Positions 26,094-35,976 of a stretch of DNA of 64,000 nucleotides are shown piece by piece. Positions within the stretch are counted from its first letter, which is position 1, and each line of letters starts with the position of its first letter. A program made the translations under genes and the position numbers. The notes beneath the pieces were generated by a model that saw nothing but the letters and a program-made list of their open reading frames with translations, did no database searches and was not told where the DNA came from. The DNA is from Neorhizobium vignae (lineage in GTDB: Bacteria > Pseudomonadota > Alphaproteobacteria > Rhizobiales > Rhizobiaceae), in contig NZ_JNNU01000006.1 in NCBI RefSeq assembly GCF_000732195.1, positions 340,478 through 404,477 of the forward strand, in the 5' to 3' direction.

Positions 26094-28805
26094 TCAGGCC
26101 TGTTCGAAGGCGCCGTGGCAGTGCTTGTATTTCTTGCCGGATCCGCAGGGGCAGGCCTCGTTGCGGCCGATCTTGCCCCAGGTGGAGGGATCTTCCGGGC
26201 GACGGTCTTCCGGCGCGGCGATGAAGTTCTCGCTGTCGAAACCGGTGACCTGATTGATGCCGGTCGTCGGATCGACATGCTGTTCGTCGTAGATCGCCGG
26301 CGGCTGCGGCGGTTCCGGATTCTGCACCAGCTCGACGCGCATGAGCTGGGCGGTAACCGCCTCGCGCAGGTTGGCGAGCAGGGCCTGGAACAGCTCGAAG
26401 GCTTCCGCCTTGTATTCCTGCAGCGGATCGCGCTGGGCATAACCGCGGAAACCGATGACCGAGCGCAGGTGGTCGAGGTTGACGATATGCTCGCGCCACA
26501 GGTGGTCGAGCGTCTGGAGCAGCACGGAGCGCTCCACATAGGTCATGATCTCGGCGCCGAAGCGCTCCTTGCGGTCGGCGGCAGCCTTGTCGGCAACCTC
26601 GGTGATACGTTCGCGGATATCGGTCTCGCCGATACCTTCTTCCTTGACCCACTCCTCGATCGGCAGGTCGAGATTGAGAAGGCGTTCGACGTCTTCACGC
26701 AGGCCCGCCGCATTCCACTGTTCGGCATAGGCGCGTTCGGGAATGTGCTTGGTGACGAGAATCTCGATCACCTCGGCGCGCATTTCCTCGACGACTTCGG
26801 AAACGTCCGGCGAATCCATCATCTCGATGCGCTGTTCGAAGATCACCTTGCGCTGGTCGTTGGTGACGTCGTCATATTTCAGAAGGTTCTTGCGGATGTC
26901 GAAGTTGCGGGCCTCGACCTTCTTCTGGGCGCGTTCCAGCGCCTTGTTGATCCAGGGATGGACGATCGCTTCGCCTTCCTTGAGGCCGAGCTTCTGCAGC
27001 ATGCTGTCCATGCGGTCGGAGCCGAAGATGCGCATCAGGTCGTCCTGGAGCGACAGGTAGAACTTCGAACGGCCGGGGTCGCCCTGACGGCCGGAACGGC
27101 CGCGAAGCTGGTTGTCGATGCGGCGGCTTTCGTGGCGTTCGGTGGCGATGACGTAGAGGCCGCCGGCGGCAAGCGCCTTTTCCTTGAGTTGCTTGACCTC
27201 TTCGCGGCTTGCCGCTTCCAGTGCATCGCGCTCCGGACCCGGCTCCATGCCTTCGAGCTCGCGTTCAAGGCGCATGTCGATATTGCCGCCGAGCTGAATG
27301 TCGGTACCGCGGCCGGCCATGTTGGTGGCGATGGTGACGGCGCCCGGCACGCCGGCTTGCGACACGATATAGGCTTCCTGCTCGTGGTAGCGGGCGTTCA
27401 GGACCTGGAAGTTGGTGAACCCGGATTGGCGAAGCATGGTCGCCAAAAGTTCCGACTTCTCGATCGACGTGGTGCCGACCAGGACCGGCTGGCCGCGTTC
27501 ATGGGCTTGTTTGATCTCTTCGATGATCGCCTTGAACTTTTCGTCGAAGGTCCGGTAGACCTCGTCGTCCTCGTCGATACGCTGGATCGGCAGGTTGGTC
27601 GGCACTTCGACCACTTCGAGCTTGTAGATGTTGCCGAACTCTTCCGCTTCGGTCTGGGCCGTACCGGTCATGCCGGCGAGCTTTCCGTACATGCGGAAAT
27701 AGTTCTGGAAGGTGATCGAGGAGAGCGTCTGGTTCTCCGGCTGGATCTGCACCTTTTCCTTGGCTTCGAGCGCCTGATGCTGGCCTTCCGAATACCGGCG
27801 GCCGGGCATCATGCGGCCGGTGAATTCGTCGATGATGACGATCTCGTCGTTGCGGACGATATAGTCCTTGTCGCGGGTGAAGAGCTTGTGGGCCTTCAGC
27901 GCGTTGTTGATGTGGTGGACGATCGCCACGTTCTCGACGTCGTAGAGGGATTCGCCTTTCAGGAGACCCGCCTGGCGCAGCAGGTTTTCGAGCTTCTCGG
28001 TGCCGGCTTCGGAGAAGTTGGCGGAGCGCTGCTTTTCGTCGATCTCGTAATCTTCCGGCGTCAGCACCGGGATGAAGGCGTCGATCGTGTTGTAAAGCTC
28101 GGAGCGGTCGTCGAGCGGGCCGGAGATGATCAGCGGCGTGCGCGCCTCGTCGACCAGGATCGAGTCCACTTCGTCGACGATCGCGTAATTGTGGCCGCGC
28201 TGGACCATCTGGCTGCGCTCGTACTTCATGTTATCGCGCAGATAATCGAAGCCGAGTTCGTTGTTGGTGGCATAGGTGATGTCGCAGGCGTAGTTGGCGC
28301 GGCGCTGGTCGTCGTCGAGGCCATGGACGATGACGCCGGTGGTCAGGCCCAGGAAGCCGTAGAGCTTGCCCATCGTGTGGGCGTCGCGCTGGGCGAGGTA
28401 GTCGTTGACGGTGACCACATGCACGCCCTTGCCGGCGAGAGCGTTCAAATAGACCGGCAGCGTCGCCACCAGCGTCTTGCCTTCGCCGGTCTTCATCTCG
28501 GCGATCGCGCCATCGTGAAGGATCATGCCGCCGGTCAGCTGCACGTCGAACGGGCGCATGCCGAGTACGCGGCGGGACGCCTCGCGCACGACCGCAAAGG
28601 CCGGGATCAGGATGTCGTCGAGCGTCTTGCCCTCGGCGAGCAGTTTCCTGAACTCCACCGTCTGGGCTGCAAGCTGTTCGTCGGAGAGAGCCTTGGTCTT
28701 CTCCTCGATTGCATTAATGGCGTCGATAGTCGGCTGGTAGCTGCGCACGCGGCGATCGTTTGCCGAACCGAACAATTTGCGGGCGATGCCGCCAAGGCTG
28801 ACCAT
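26094..28805 (-). CDS. secA: Preprotein translocase ATPase SecA
   Basis: A 903-residue motor that pushes unfolded secretory proteins through SecYEG. The Walker A motif [13 protein letters not shown] is near residue 104 and the DEAD-like box [16 protein letters not shown] near residue 211. Nucleotide-binding domain 2 contains GTDIQLGGN and [20 protein letters not shown]. The C-terminus ends with the zinc-binding SecB-interaction tail [14 protein letters not shown]. The start at 28805 ([14 protein letters not shown]) has AAAGGA eight bases upstream; a longer reading to 28982 is not family-like. It is divergent from the PpiC-type isomerase gene, a standard rhizobial arrangement for envelope biogenesis. 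Confidence 0.97.
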   Translation of the reverse strand: MVSLGGIARKLFGSANDRRVRSYQPTIDAINAIEEKTKALSDEQLAAQTVEFRKLLAEGKTLDDILIPAFAVVREASRRVLGMRPFDVQLTGGMILHDGAIAEMKTGEGKTLVATLPVYLNALAGKGVHVVTVNDYLAQRDAHTMGKLYGFLGLTTGVIVHGLDDDQRRANYACDITYATNNELGFDYLRDNMKYERSQMVQRGHNYAIVDEVDSILVDEARTPLIISGPLDDRSELYNTIDAFIPVLTPEDYEIDEKQRSANFSEAGTEKLENLLRQAGLLKGESLYDVENVAIVHHINNALKAHKLFTRDKDYIVRNDEIVIIDEFTGRMMPGRRYSEGQHQALEAKEKVQIQPENQTLSSITFQNYFRMYGKLAGMTGTAQTEAEEFGNIYKLEVVEVPTNLPIQRIDEDDEVYRTFDEKFKAIIEEIKQAHERGQPVLVGTTSIEKSELLATMLRQSGFTNFQVLNARYHEQEAYIVSQAGVPGAVTIATNMAGRGTDIQLGGNIDMRLERELEGMEPGPERDALEAASREEVKQLKEKALAAGGLYVIATERHESRRIDNQLRGRSGRQGDPGRSKFYLSLQDDLMRIFGSDRMDSMLQKLGLKEGEAIVHPWINKALERAQKKVEARNFDIRKNLLKYDDVTNDQRKVIFEQRIEMMDSPDVSEVVEEMRAEVIEILVTKHIPERAYAEQWNAAGLREDVERLLNLDLPIEEWVKEEGIGETDIRERITEVADKAAADRKERFGAEIMTYVERSVLLQTLDHLWREHIVNLDHLRSVIGFRGYAQRDPLQEYKAEAFELFQALLANLREAVTAQLMRVELVQNPEPPQPPAIYDEQHVDPTTGINQVTGFDSENFIAAPEDRRPEDPSTWGKIGRNEACPCGSGKKYKHCHGAFEQA

Positions 28806-29058
28806 ACGAATGGTCCTTTCTGAAATCTGTCCCATGGGGGCGTGGGACCGGTCGAACCATCGGTTTCTGATGCCGATAAAATGACCCGTCACGCCCGGAA
28901 ACTCTGCTGGACGCCAAGTTGCGTGACAGATAAGAGGGGGGTCGAATGATGTCAACGGTGGCGGCCGATACAGAATGGCCACAATCCGGTGTTTGTGAAG
29001 GTTTTCTGGCCGGAATCAGGGCTTCTGAAACCGGTACCCTATCGAAAGGTCTTTATCG

Positions 29059-29931
29059 ATGTTGCGCCACAAACTTCTCATGACGGCCGCGCTGGCCGCT
29101 GCGATCCTCTGCCAGGCTCCCGCCTTTGCGGCGGAGGATCCGGTCGTTGCCAAGGTTGGCGACTTGGAAATTCACCAGTCGGAACTGGATATTGCGGTTC
29201 AGAACCTCGACCCGCAGCTCGCCCAGCTTCCGGACGACCAGAAGAAGGTCGCAGCCCTTTCCGGCGCCATCGACGTCAAGCTGCTCGCCAAGGGCGCTCT
29301 CGCCGAAGGCATCAAGGATACGCCGGACTTCAAGAAGCGGATGGACTATATCGCCGACCGCGAGCTGCATAACGCCTATTTCCGCAAGCATGTGATCGAC
29401 GCCACCACCCCGGCAGAGGTCAAGGCCCGTTACGACAAGGAAATCGCCGCCCTGCCGAAGCAGGAAGAGGTGCATGCCCGCCATATCCTCGTGAAGACCG
29501 AGGAAGAGGCCAAGGCGATCATCGCCGATCTCGACAAGGGCAAGGATTTCGCCGCGATCGCCAAGGAAAAGTCCCAGGATTCCAACAAGGATGAAGGCGG
29601 CGATCTTGGCTGGTTCGGCCGCGGCCGCATGGTTCCGGAATTCGAAGAAGTCGCTTTCACGCTGAAGAAGGGCGAATATTCCAAGACGCCGGTCAAGTCG
29701 CAGTTCGGCTACCACGTCATCAAGCTGGAAGACACGCGCGATGCTCCGGCGCCGGCTTTCGACCAGGTCGAGGACCAGGTCAAGCAGCTGGTGATGCGCG
29801 ACAAGTACGTCGCTCTCATCACCAAGGCCAAGAGCGAGCAAAAGATCGACATCAAGGATGCGGCCCTCAAGAAGGGTTATGAAGACGTCAGCAAGATGCA
29901 GGACGCGGGCGACGCGCCGGTCCAGCAGTAA
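29059..29931 (+). CDS. Periplasmic PpiC-type peptidyl-prolyl isomerase
   Basis: A 290-residue secreted protein with a signal peptide (cleavage likely after APAFA near residue 25), a SurA-like N-terminal helical part and a parvulin domain from about residue 133 (EVHARHILVKTEEEAKAII through GWFGRGRMVPEFEEVAF and SQFGYHVIKLED). It catalyses proline isomerisation in exported proteins. The C-terminus is basic then acidic and Gln-rich. Divergent from secA, and 60 bases before argJ with a hairpin between. AAAGG lies about ten bases before the ATG. Confidence 0.92.
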   Translation: MLRHKLLMTAALAAAILCQAPAFAAEDPVVAKVGDLEIHQSELDIAVQNLDPQLAQLPDDQKKVAALSGAIDVKLLAKGALAEGIKDTPDFKKRMDYIADRELHNAYFRKHVIDATTPAEVKARYDKEIAALPKQEEVHARHILVKTEEEAKAIIADLDKGKDFAAIAKEKSQDSNKDEGGDLGWFGRGRMVPEFEEVAFTLKKGEYSKTPVKSQFGYHVIKLEDTRDAPAPAFDQVEDQVKQLVMRDKYVALITKAKSEQKIDIKDAALKKGYEDVSKMQDAGDAPVQQ

Positions 29932-29942
29932 TTCTCGACAAC

Positions 29943-29963
29943 GGGCCCGGAAAATCCGGGCCC
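29943..29963 (+). terminator. Perfect hairpin between the PpiC isomerase gene and argJ
   Basis: GGGCCCGGA (29943-29951) and TCCGGGCCC (29955-29963) form a nine-pair stem around AAA, 11 bases after the stop codon. Only a short T/C tract follows, so it may be a partial terminator or an mRNA 3'-end stabiliser. Confidence 0.55.
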
Positions 29964-29991
29964 TCTCCATATTTGAGCCAGGTAATTTCCG

Positions 29992-31233
29992 ATGTCCGAT
30001 TCCGTTTCGCCGCTCGCTCCGAAATCCTATCCCGACATGCCGGCGATCCGCGGCGTGCGCATGGCGACTGCCGCCGCGGGGATAAAGTATAAGAACCGCA
30101 CCGACGTGCTGCTGATGGTGTTCGACGAGCCGGCGACCGTCGCCGGCGTCTTCACCCGCTCCAAGTGCCCTTCGGCACCGGTCGATTTCTGCCGCGCCAA
30201 TCTGTCGCACGGGGTCGCCCGTGCCGTGGTCGTCAATTCCGGCAATGCCAATGCCTTTACCGGCGTCAAGGGCAAGGCTGCGACGGCGCTCACCGCAAAA
30301 TCGGCCTCCGAGGCGGTCGGCTGCGGCGAAAACGAGGTCTATCTGGCTTCGACCGGCGTGATCGGCGAACCGCTGGACGCGACCAAATTTGCGGGCGTGC
30401 TCGGCGACATGAACACCGGCGCCGTCGGCGATTTCTGGCTCGAAGCCGCCAAGGCTATCATGACCACCGACACCTACCCGAAGGTCGCGACCCGCACCGC
30501 CGAGATCGGCGGCGTCAAGGTGACGATCAACGGCATCTCCAAGGGCGCCGGCATGATCGCGCCCGACATGGCGACGATGCTGTCCTTCGTGGCAACCGAT
30601 GCCGACATCGCCTCGCCGGCGCTGCAGAGCCTGCTTTCGGCCGGCGTCGGCCCGAGCTTCAATTCGGTGACCGTCGACAGCGACACGTCTACCTCCGACA
30701 CGCTGATGCTGTTTGCGACCGGCGCTGCCGCCGCGGACGGCCAGGCCCGCGTCGAAACCGCCGACGACCCGCGTCTGACGAGCTTCCGCGCGGCGCTCAA
30801 CGATCTGCTCAAGGATCTGGCGCTGCAGGTCGTGCGCGACGGCGAAGGCGCCCGCAAGATGGTCGAGATCACCGTCACCGGCGCCGAAAGCGATGCAGCA
30901 GCGAAGACGATCGCTCTTTCGATCGCCAACTCGCCGCTGGTCAAGACCGCGATCGCCGGCGAAGACGCCAATTGGGGCCGCATCGTCATGGCCGTCGGCA
31001 AGTCGGGCGAAATGGCCGACCGCGACCGGCTGGCGATCTGGTTCGGCGACGTGCGCGTTGCCGTCGACGGGGAGCGTGATCCGGCCTATTCGGAGGCTGC
31101 GACCACCGCCGTCATGAAGGAACAGGACATTCCGGTGAAGGTCGATATCGGTCTTGGCAACGGCCGGACGACCGTCTGGACCTGCGACCTCACCAAGGAA
31201 TATGTTGCCATCAACGGCGACTACCGGAGCTGA
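29992..31233 (+). CDS. argJ: Bifunctional ornithine acetyltransferase / N-acetylglutamate synthase
   Basis: A 413-residue Ntn-type enzyme of the acetyl-recycling arginine pathway: it moves the acetyl group of N-acetylornithine to glutamate and can also use acetyl-CoA. The autocleavage and nucleophile region is [16 protein letters not shown], with the Thr of ATML as the expected nucleophile near residue 200. The C-terminal [17 protein letters not shown] ending is typical. It makes the window carry two arginine genes (argH is at 5.8 kb). GNAT and mutT genes follow closely, so it probably leads an operon. Confidence 0.96.
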   Translation: MSDSVSPLAPKSYPDMPAIRGVRMATAAAGIKYKNRTDVLLMVFDEPATVAGVFTRSKCPSAPVDFCRANLSHGVARAVVVNSGNANAFTGVKGKAATALTAKSASEAVGCGENEVYLASTGVIGEPLDATKFAGVLGDMNTGAVGDFWLEAAKAIMTTDTYPKVATRTAEIGGVKVTINGISKGAGMIAPDMATMLSFVATDADIASPALQSLLSAGVGPSFNSVTVDSDTSTSDTLMLFATGAAAADGQARVETADDPRLTSFRAALNDLLKDLALQVVRDGEGARKMVEITVTGAESDAAAKTIALSIANSPLVKTAIAGEDANWGRIVMAVGKSGEMADRDRLAIWFGDVRVAVDGERDPAYSEAATTAVMKEQDIPVKVDIGLGNGRTTVWTCDLTKEYVAINGDYRS

Positions 31234-31239
31234 CAGGAA

Positions 31240-32022
31240 TTGAACGAAGCATCTTCTCCTCAGAACGATCTGCCATTGGTCAGGCGGCTCGAAGCCGTGG
31301 GCTTTCGGGCCTGGCCGGCGGCGTCCGTCGTTTATGACGGAAGCTGGCAGGTACGGCTGACCGGTGGCCATCCTTCCAAGCGCCTGAACTGCATCGTGCC
31401 GCTCGACCCGTCCGACCATCGCGACATGGCGATGCGGCTCGAGAAGGCGCGCAAGCGGTTCGAGAATTACGGCCGTCAGCTGGTGGTCCGGGAGACGCCG
31501 CTCGCTCCTCCCAAGCTCATCGACCATCTCGATGCCGCCGGCTGGCGGGTGTTCGAAACCGTCGACGTCCTGAGCGTCAACCTCACCGAACTGGAACTGC
31601 CGGACACGCTCGATCACCTGCCGAGCCACGATATCGGCCGGTTCTGCGATGCGAGCCTTGCGGTTGATAGCGAGGATCCGGCGCTGAAGCCGGCGCTTGC
31701 CGAGATTCTGAGTTCGATCAAGCCGACCTCCGGCTTCTTCATCAAGGAGAATCCGCAGGAAGGGGCCGCCGCCGTGGCGCTCTGCGTCCAGGATAACGAT
31801 CTTGCCGGCATCATCTCCTTTGCCGTGGCCAAGGCGCATCGGCGCGAGGGCATCGGCACCGAAATCCTGTCTTCGGCGCTGCGCTGGGCTCGTATCAGCG
31901 GTGCGCGTTCGGCGTGGCTGCAGGTGGTCTCGACCAATGAACCGGCGATGGCGCTTTATCGAAAATTCGGCTTCCGCAAGGCCTACGAATACCGTTACTG
32001 GCGGCAGGAAAGCCGGGCATGA
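31240..32022 (+). CDS. GNAT-family N-acetyltransferase
   Basis: A 260-residue protein with a C-terminal GNAT domain: the acetyl-CoA-binding segment is VAKAHRREGIGTEILSSALRWA near residues 198-219 and the last motif is NEPAMALYRKFGFRKAYEYRYW. The N-terminal 150 residues form a diverged GNAT-like half. The proposed TTG start has AGGA only one base upstream, so the start is uncertain and a TTG about 36 bases inside is possible. Substrate unknown. It follows argJ by six bases and overlaps mutT by four bases (ATGA). Confidence 0.85.
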   Translation: MNEASSPQNDLPLVRRLEAVGFRAWPAASVVYDGSWQVRLTGGHPSKRLNCIVPLDPSDHRDMAMRLEKARKRFENYGRQLVVRETPLAPPKLIDHLDAAGWRVFETVDVLSVNLTELELPDTLDHLPSHDIGRFCDASLAVDSEDPALKPALAEILSSIKPTSGFFIKENPQEGAAAVALCVQDNDLAGIISFAVAKAHRREGIGTEILSSALRWARISGARSAWLQVVSTNEPAMALYRKFGFRKAYEYRYWRQESRA

Positions 32023-32432
32023 GCGACGCCCCCCGCAAGATCCTGCTCGTCGCCGCCTGCGCGCTGATCGATACCGACGGCCGCATCCTTCTGGCGCAGC
32101 GTCCGGAAGGCAAGTCGCTGGCCGGTCTCTGGGAGTTTCCCGGCGGCAAGGTCGAGCCCGGTGAGACGCCCGAGGAGACGCTGGTGCGCGAGCTCGAGGA
32201 AGAACTCGGCATCGTGACCAGGATCCCCTGCCTCGCGCCGCTTACATTTGCCAGTCACACCTACGAGACCTTCCACCTGCTGATGCCGCTCTATGTCTGC
32301 CGCCGCTTCGAAGGCATTCCGACGGGACGGGAAGGGCAGGCGATCAAATGGGTGCGGCCGAACGCGCTCAGGGACTACCCGATGCCGCCGGCCGACGAGC
32401 CGCTGATCCCGATCCTGCAGGATCTGCTCTGA
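32019..32432 (+). CDS. mutT: MutT-type 8-oxo-dGTP diphosphatase
   Basis: A 137-residue Nudix hydrolase that removes oxidised GTP derivatives from the nucleotide pool. The Nudix box GX5EX7REUXEEXGU is clear: GGKVEPGETPEETLVRELEE followed by ELGI at about residues 41-64. The C-terminal KWVRPNALRDYPMPPADEPLI matches the MutT group rather than other Nudix types. It overlaps the GNAT gene by four bases, implying translational coupling in the argJ operon. Confidence 0.9.
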   Translation: MSDAPRKILLVAACALIDTDGRILLAQRPEGKSLAGLWEFPGGKVEPGETPEETLVRELEEELGIVTRIPCLAPLTFASHTYETFHLLMPLYVCRRFEGIPTGREGQAIKWVRPNALRDYPMPPADEPLIPILQDLL

Positions 32433-32539
32433 TCGATAAAATTAGAGCGGCCGAATTCATACGGCGTTAAGGGATCGTTTAGCCGATTGTGGCACCTTCA
32501 AGGCTTATCCGGTAACGCGTTGATGAGGCTTTATAAGGC

Positions 32540-32860
32540 ATGGACGAGGAATTCTGGAAAACTGTGCGGGTCCGTCAACGGGCGACGCATGGATCCGGCA
32601 AAACCGGCGCGCTCAATATCGCTCTTCTGTTCGGGACGGCGGCGATCGCTCTTTCGCTGATCGTGACGCCGATGCTCGCTGGCCGCAATGACGAGCGCCG
32701 ACTGGCGCATGTCCAGGAGGATTTCGACCTGATCAGCACGGGCTCCATCAAGCCCGGCGAAAAGGGCGCAAGGCATTATACTATCCGGCGCAGCGTGCTG
32801 CAGGAAACACCCGGCTCGGTCTGCATCGTGCAGGGCTATGGCGTCGGCAGCGACTGCTGA
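32540..32860 (+). CDS. Small membrane protein upstream of Flp pilin, unknown
   Basis: A 106-residue protein with one predicted membrane helix (about residues 26-46, ALNIALLFGTAAIALSLIV) and an outside part ending in RRSVLQETPGSVCIVQGYG and a Cys at the very end. No family is recognised. It is 45 bases before the flp pilin gene, so a role in pilin assembly or the same operon is possible but unproven. The preceding 107-base gap probably holds the promoter. Confidence 0.65.
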   Translation: MDEEFWKTVRVRQRATHGSGKTGALNIALLFGTAAIALSLIVTPMLAGRNDERRLAHVQEDFDLISTGSIKPGEKGARHYTIRRSVLQETPGSVCIVQGYGVGSDC

Positions 32861-32905
32861 TGCCATGGGCTTTCGGGCCTGGTCATATTGATTGAAGGAT
32901 ATTCC

Positions 32906-33079
32906 ATGCGCCTTTTCAGGTTTCTTCTGAAGAACAACAGCGGCGCAACGGCCGTGGAATATGGCCTCATCGCTTCAATTCTGGCGGTAACGCTGTTTAT
33001 CGCGCTCGGCAGTTATTACGACCTCATGAACAACATGTTCGGCGGTATCGCGAATACCTACGAGGACGCTACCCGCTAA
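32906..33079 (+). CDS. Flp-family type IVb pilin
   Basis: A 57-residue prepilin: a short basic leader, then the Flp processing and motif region SGATAVEYGLIAS (residues 12-24), with cleavage expected after Gly13, then a hydrophobic helix and a short polar tail (MFGGIANTYEDATR). Flp pilins make tight-adherence pili. The ATG at 32906 has GAAGGA six bases upstream. No cpa/tad assembly genes are nearby, so it is an orphan pilin that must use an assembly system encoded elsewhere. It ends five bases from the convergent methyltransferase. Confidence 0.9.
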   Translation: MRLFRFLLKNNSGATAVEYGLIASILAVTLFIALGSYYDLMNNMFGGIANTYEDATR

Positions 33080-33084
33080 CACTC

Positions 33085-33957
33085 CTATTCCGTTTCCCTG
33101 CGCAACGCGTCGGCCAACCGCATCTTGGCCGAGCCCGGCTTCAGCGGCTTCTGCTGGCTCTCGTGCGGTGCCCAGCCGGATGCGTAGATGATCGAGAAGG
33201 TCGCGCGGATGCGGCCGTCCGGATCGGAATAGCGCTCGGCATAAAGCTCCGCTGCCCTCACGAAGAAACGCCTCGTCACAGGCACCCGGCTGCGGCCCGC
33301 GAGGGGATTGGTCATGCCCATGGCGCGTAAATCGCGCATCAGCGGGAAGAGCGAGTCGTAACGCACCGTGTAGGTCTCGGCATCGACGACCGGCAGCGAG
33401 AAACCGGCCCGCTGCAGCAGGGCGCCGACATCGCGCACATCGGCAAACGGTATGACGCGCGGGCTTGCGCCGCCCGTCAGTTCCGCCTCGGCAGAGAGAA
33501 GGACGTCACGCATTTCCTGCAACGTGCCGGAGCCGGGGATCGCCGCCAGGAAAAGCCCGTCCGGCTTCAGCGCCCGGCGGATGCGGATCAGCGTGCCGGG
33601 CATGTCGTTGACGAGGTGCAGCGAGAGCGGCGACAGGATCAGATTGACGGATTCGGGTTCCAGTGGGACGTCTTCCAATGGAGCCGTGGCGAACGCGTCT
33701 CCGGCCCTTGCGAAAGTGGCATCCGTCTCGATACGGCTCAAAGTGCCGATCTTGCCGGTGGCCAGCGCCTCGCGAGCGGTGATGCCGGTTCCGCCATGAA
33801 GTTCGACCGCGGTCTCGAATTGCCGTTCAACGACCGCCAACCGGTCTGCAAGCTCGCGGCCGGCAATGTCCAGAAGGAAGGCGGCGTTGCTGTCCTTGGC
33901 GGCTATCGCGCGTCTGCGCCGTGCACTCACCAACTGTTCGTCGAAAAGAATTTCCAT
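33085..33957 (-). CDS. SAM-dependent methyltransferase (BioC/NDUFAF5-like)
   Basis: A 290-residue protein with a class I methyltransferase domain. The N-terminal part (FDEQLVSARRRRAIAAKDS, LDIAGRELADRL) and SLSLHLVNDMPGTLIRIRRALKPDGLFLAAIPG are typical of the BioC-like group whose mitochondrial member is NDUFAF5, a complex I assembly factor. The SAM-binding glycine motif is weak or degenerate here (AVELHGGTGI). Substrate unknown. It is divergent from comF (58 bases). Confidence 0.82.
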   Translation of the reverse strand: MEILFDEQLVSARRRRAIAAKDSNAAFLLDIAGRELADRLAVVERQFETAVELHGGTGITAREALATGKIGTLSRIETDATFARAGDAFATAPLEDVPLEPESVNLILSPLSLHLVNDMPGTLIRIRRALKPDGLFLAAIPGSGTLQEMRDVLLSAEAELTGGASPRVIPFADVRDVGALLQRAGFSLPVVDAETYTVRYDSLFPLMRDLRAMGMTNPLAGRSRVPVTRRFFVRAAELYAERYSDPDGRIRATFSIIYASGWAPHESQQKPLKPGSAKMRLADALRRETE

Positions 33958-34015
33958 GGCCGTCCACTCGTATTCTGGCGTCGCAAAAGCGCGCTCCGTC
34001 CGCTATTGTCAAGTC

Positions 34016-34792
34016 ATGTCCGCCGAGCCCAACATCAACCCCTTGCGACTTTTAACATCGTTCGCCGCGGGGTGGACGAGATGGGTCGGCGATTTCGTCT
34101 ATCCGCCGACCTGTCCCGGCTGTGGGGTCAGAACCGGAGCACATCGGGGCTTCTGCCCCTCCTGCTGGCGGGAGATCCGTTTCATCGAGCGGCCCTATTG
34201 CGAGACGCTCGGGCTGCCGTTCTCCTACGATCCGGGCCCGGGCATGGTGTCCGCACAGGCGATCGCCGAGCCGCCCGTCTTCGAGCGCCTGCGCTCGGCG
34301 GCGATCTTCGAGGGTGCGGCGCGTGACCTCGTCCATTCGCTGAAATATCGCGACCGCACCGACCTTGCGGGGATGATGGCCGGCTGGATGCTGCGCGCCT
34401 CCGACGGGCACGTGGCAAACTGCGAGGGGATCGTTCCCGTGCCGCTGCACCGCTCGCGCTTCACCTTGCGAAAATTCAACCAGGCGGCGGAGCTTGCCCG
34501 GCATCTGTCGCAGCAATCCGGCCGGCCGTTCCTGCCAGCGACCCTCATCCGCGTCAAGCGCACGAACCGGCAGGTGGGGCTTTCGGCGCGGGCCCGGGAG
34601 GACAATGTGCGGGCGGCCTTCGCCATCGCGCCGGGCCAGGAGGACCGCGTGTTCGGCAAGCGGCTGGTGCTGGTAGACGACGTCTATACGACCGGCGCGA
34701 CCGTTTCTTCCGCCACGCGGGCGCTGAGGAAAGCCGGGGCTGCGGAGGTCACGGTTTTGACCTTTGCAATGGCTGTTGCCGGGCCTATATGA
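34016..34792 (+). CDS. ComF-family phosphoribosyltransferase-like protein
   Basis: A 258-residue protein with an N-terminal zinc-finger region (CPGCGVRTGAHRGFCPSCW, residues about 34-52, plus another Cys in PYCETLG) and a C-terminal phosphoribosyltransferase-like domain with VLVDDVYTTGATVSS near residues 219-233. Family members include the competence factor ComF and GntX; their biochemistry is unclear. The start at 34016 is typical; upstream extension is not. It begins a four-gene operon comF-grxC-nitrilase-DUF1178 that is conserved across alphaproteobacteria. Confidence 0.88.
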   Translation: MSAEPNINPLRLLTSFAAGWTRWVGDFVYPPTCPGCGVRTGAHRGFCPSCWREIRFIERPYCETLGLPFSYDPGPGMVSAQAIAEPPVFERLRSAAIFEGAARDLVHSLKYRDRTDLAGMMAGWMLRASDGHVANCEGIVPVPLHRSRFTLRKFNQAAELARHLSQQSGRPFLPATLIRVKRTNRQVGLSARAREDNVRAAFAIAPGQEDRVFGKRLVLVDDVYTTGATVSSATRALRKAGAAEVTVLTFAMAVAGPI

Positions 34793-34851
34793 ACAGAAGA
34801 AGACACTATTGTGCGCGGCCTTTTCCCACCCGGTCGCGCCCGGAGACGATC

Positions 34852-35109
34852 ATGGCAGAGGTTACTATCTATACCCGCGAATATTGCGGTTACTGCGCAC
34901 GCGCGAAAGCTTTGCTAGACACCAAGGGTGTGGCCTATACCGAGCATGACGCCACCTATTCGCAGGAACTGCGCCAGGAGATGATCGGAAAGGCCAACGG
35001 CCGCGCGACCTTCCCGCAGATCTTCATCGACGGGACGCATGTCGGCGGCTGCGACGATCTCCACGCACTCGACCGGGCCGGCAAGCTGGATCCGATGCTG
35101 GCGAACTGA
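34852..35109 (+). CDS. grxC: Glutaredoxin 3
   Basis: An 85-residue glutathione-dependent thiol-disulfide oxidoreductase. The redox site is CGYC (residues 11-14 in EYCGYCARAK), and the glutathione-binding cis-Pro segment is ATFPQIFIDGTHVGGCDD. Length is standard for GrxC. Start at 34852 with GGAGA about six bases upstream. It lies 59 bases after comF and 12 bases before the nitrilase gene, so they are probably co-transcribed. Confidence 0.94.
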   Translation: MAEVTIYTREYCGYCARAKALLDTKGVAYTEHDATYSQELRQEMIGKANGRATFPQIFIDGTHVGGCDDLHALDRAGKLDPMLAN

Positions 35110-35121
35110 GAGGTTTTTCCC

Positions 35122-35976
35122 ATGGCTTTCAAGGTTGCAGCGATCCAGATGTGCTCCGGCGTCGATCCGGAAAAGAACGCCGCCGACATGGCACGGCTGG
35201 TGCGGGAGGCTGCGGCTCACGGTGCGATCTATATCCAGACCCCGGAGATGACCGGCTTCCTGCAGCGTGACCGCAAGGCCATGCGCGCCGTGCTGCGCGA
35301 CGAGGCGGGCGACATCATCGTCTCGACCGCCCGCGGTCTTGCCAGCGAACTCGGCATCCACCTGCATGTCGGCTCGACGGCGATTGCGGTCGATGGCGGC
35401 AAGATCGCCAACCGCGCCTTCCTGTTCGCGCCCGGCGGCCGGCAGGTCTGCACCTATGACAAGATCCATATGTTCGATGTCGATCTGGACAATGGCGAGA
35501 GCTGGCGCGAAAGCTCGGCCTACGAGCCCGGCAGCGAAGCGCGCGTCGCCGACCTGCCGTTCGGCAGGCTCGGGTTTGCGATCTGCTACGACGTCCGTTT
35601 TCCGCAGCTTTTCCGGACCGAAGCCTTGGCCGGCGCCGAAATCCTGACCGTGCCGGCCGCCTTCACCCGCCAGACCGGCGAGGCGCATTGGGAAATCCTG
35701 CTGCGTGCCCGTGCGATCGAGAATGGCGCCTTCGTGATCGCCGCAGCTCAGGCCGGCGTGCATGAGGACGGCCGCGAGACTTTCGGCCATTCGATGATCG
35801 TCGATCCCTGGGGCAAGGTCTTGGCATCCGCCGGCGGCACCGGCGAGGGCGTCGTGCTGGCCGATATCGACATCGCCGCAGTCGCTGCGGCACGGGGAAA
35901 GATCCCGAACCTTAAGAACGCCCGCGAGTTCTCGCTCGATGCGGTTCCCGACGCGGCGGGAGAGGTGGCCGCTTGA
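35122..35976 (+). CDS. Carbon-nitrogen hydrolase (Nit1/Nit2-like amidase)
   Basis: A 284-residue nitrilase-superfamily amidase with the Glu-Lys-Cys triad: Glu in IQTPEMTGFL, Lys in YDKIHMFDVD and Cys in LGFAICYDVRFP. The position next to glutaredoxin and the sequence GVDPEKNAADMARLVREA fit the Nit1 deaminated-glutathione amidase group, which repairs a by-product of glutathione metabolism. It overlaps the DUF1178 gene by four bases (TTGA). Confidence 0.9.
   Translation: MAFKVAAIQMCSGVDPEKNAADMARLVREAAAHGAIYIQTPEMTGFLQRDRKAMRAVLRDEAGDIIVSTARGLASELGIHLHVGSTAIAVDGGKIANRAFLFAPGGRQVCTYDKIHMFDVDLDNGESWRESSAYEPGSEARVADLPFGRLGFAICYDVRFPQLFRTEALAGAEILTVPAAFTRQTGEAHWEILLRARAIENGAFVIAAAQAGVHEDGRETFGHSMIVDPWGKVLASAGGTGEGVVLADIDIAAVAAARGKIPNLKNAREFSLDAVPDAAGEVAA

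Noticed and set aside
26115..28823. 902-residue frame antisense to secA
   Set aside because: Composition (many Asp, His, Val, Leu) is that of a reversed GC-rich gene, and secA is unmistakable on the other strand.
29053..31839. 928-residue frame antisense to the PpiC isomerase gene, argJ and GNAT genes
   Set aside because: Spans three clear genes on the plus strand; open only because of GC content.
33085..33957. Methyltransferase considered as biotin gene bioC
   Set aside because: No other biotin genes nearby and the NDUFAF5-like features fit better; kept as a generic methyltransferase.
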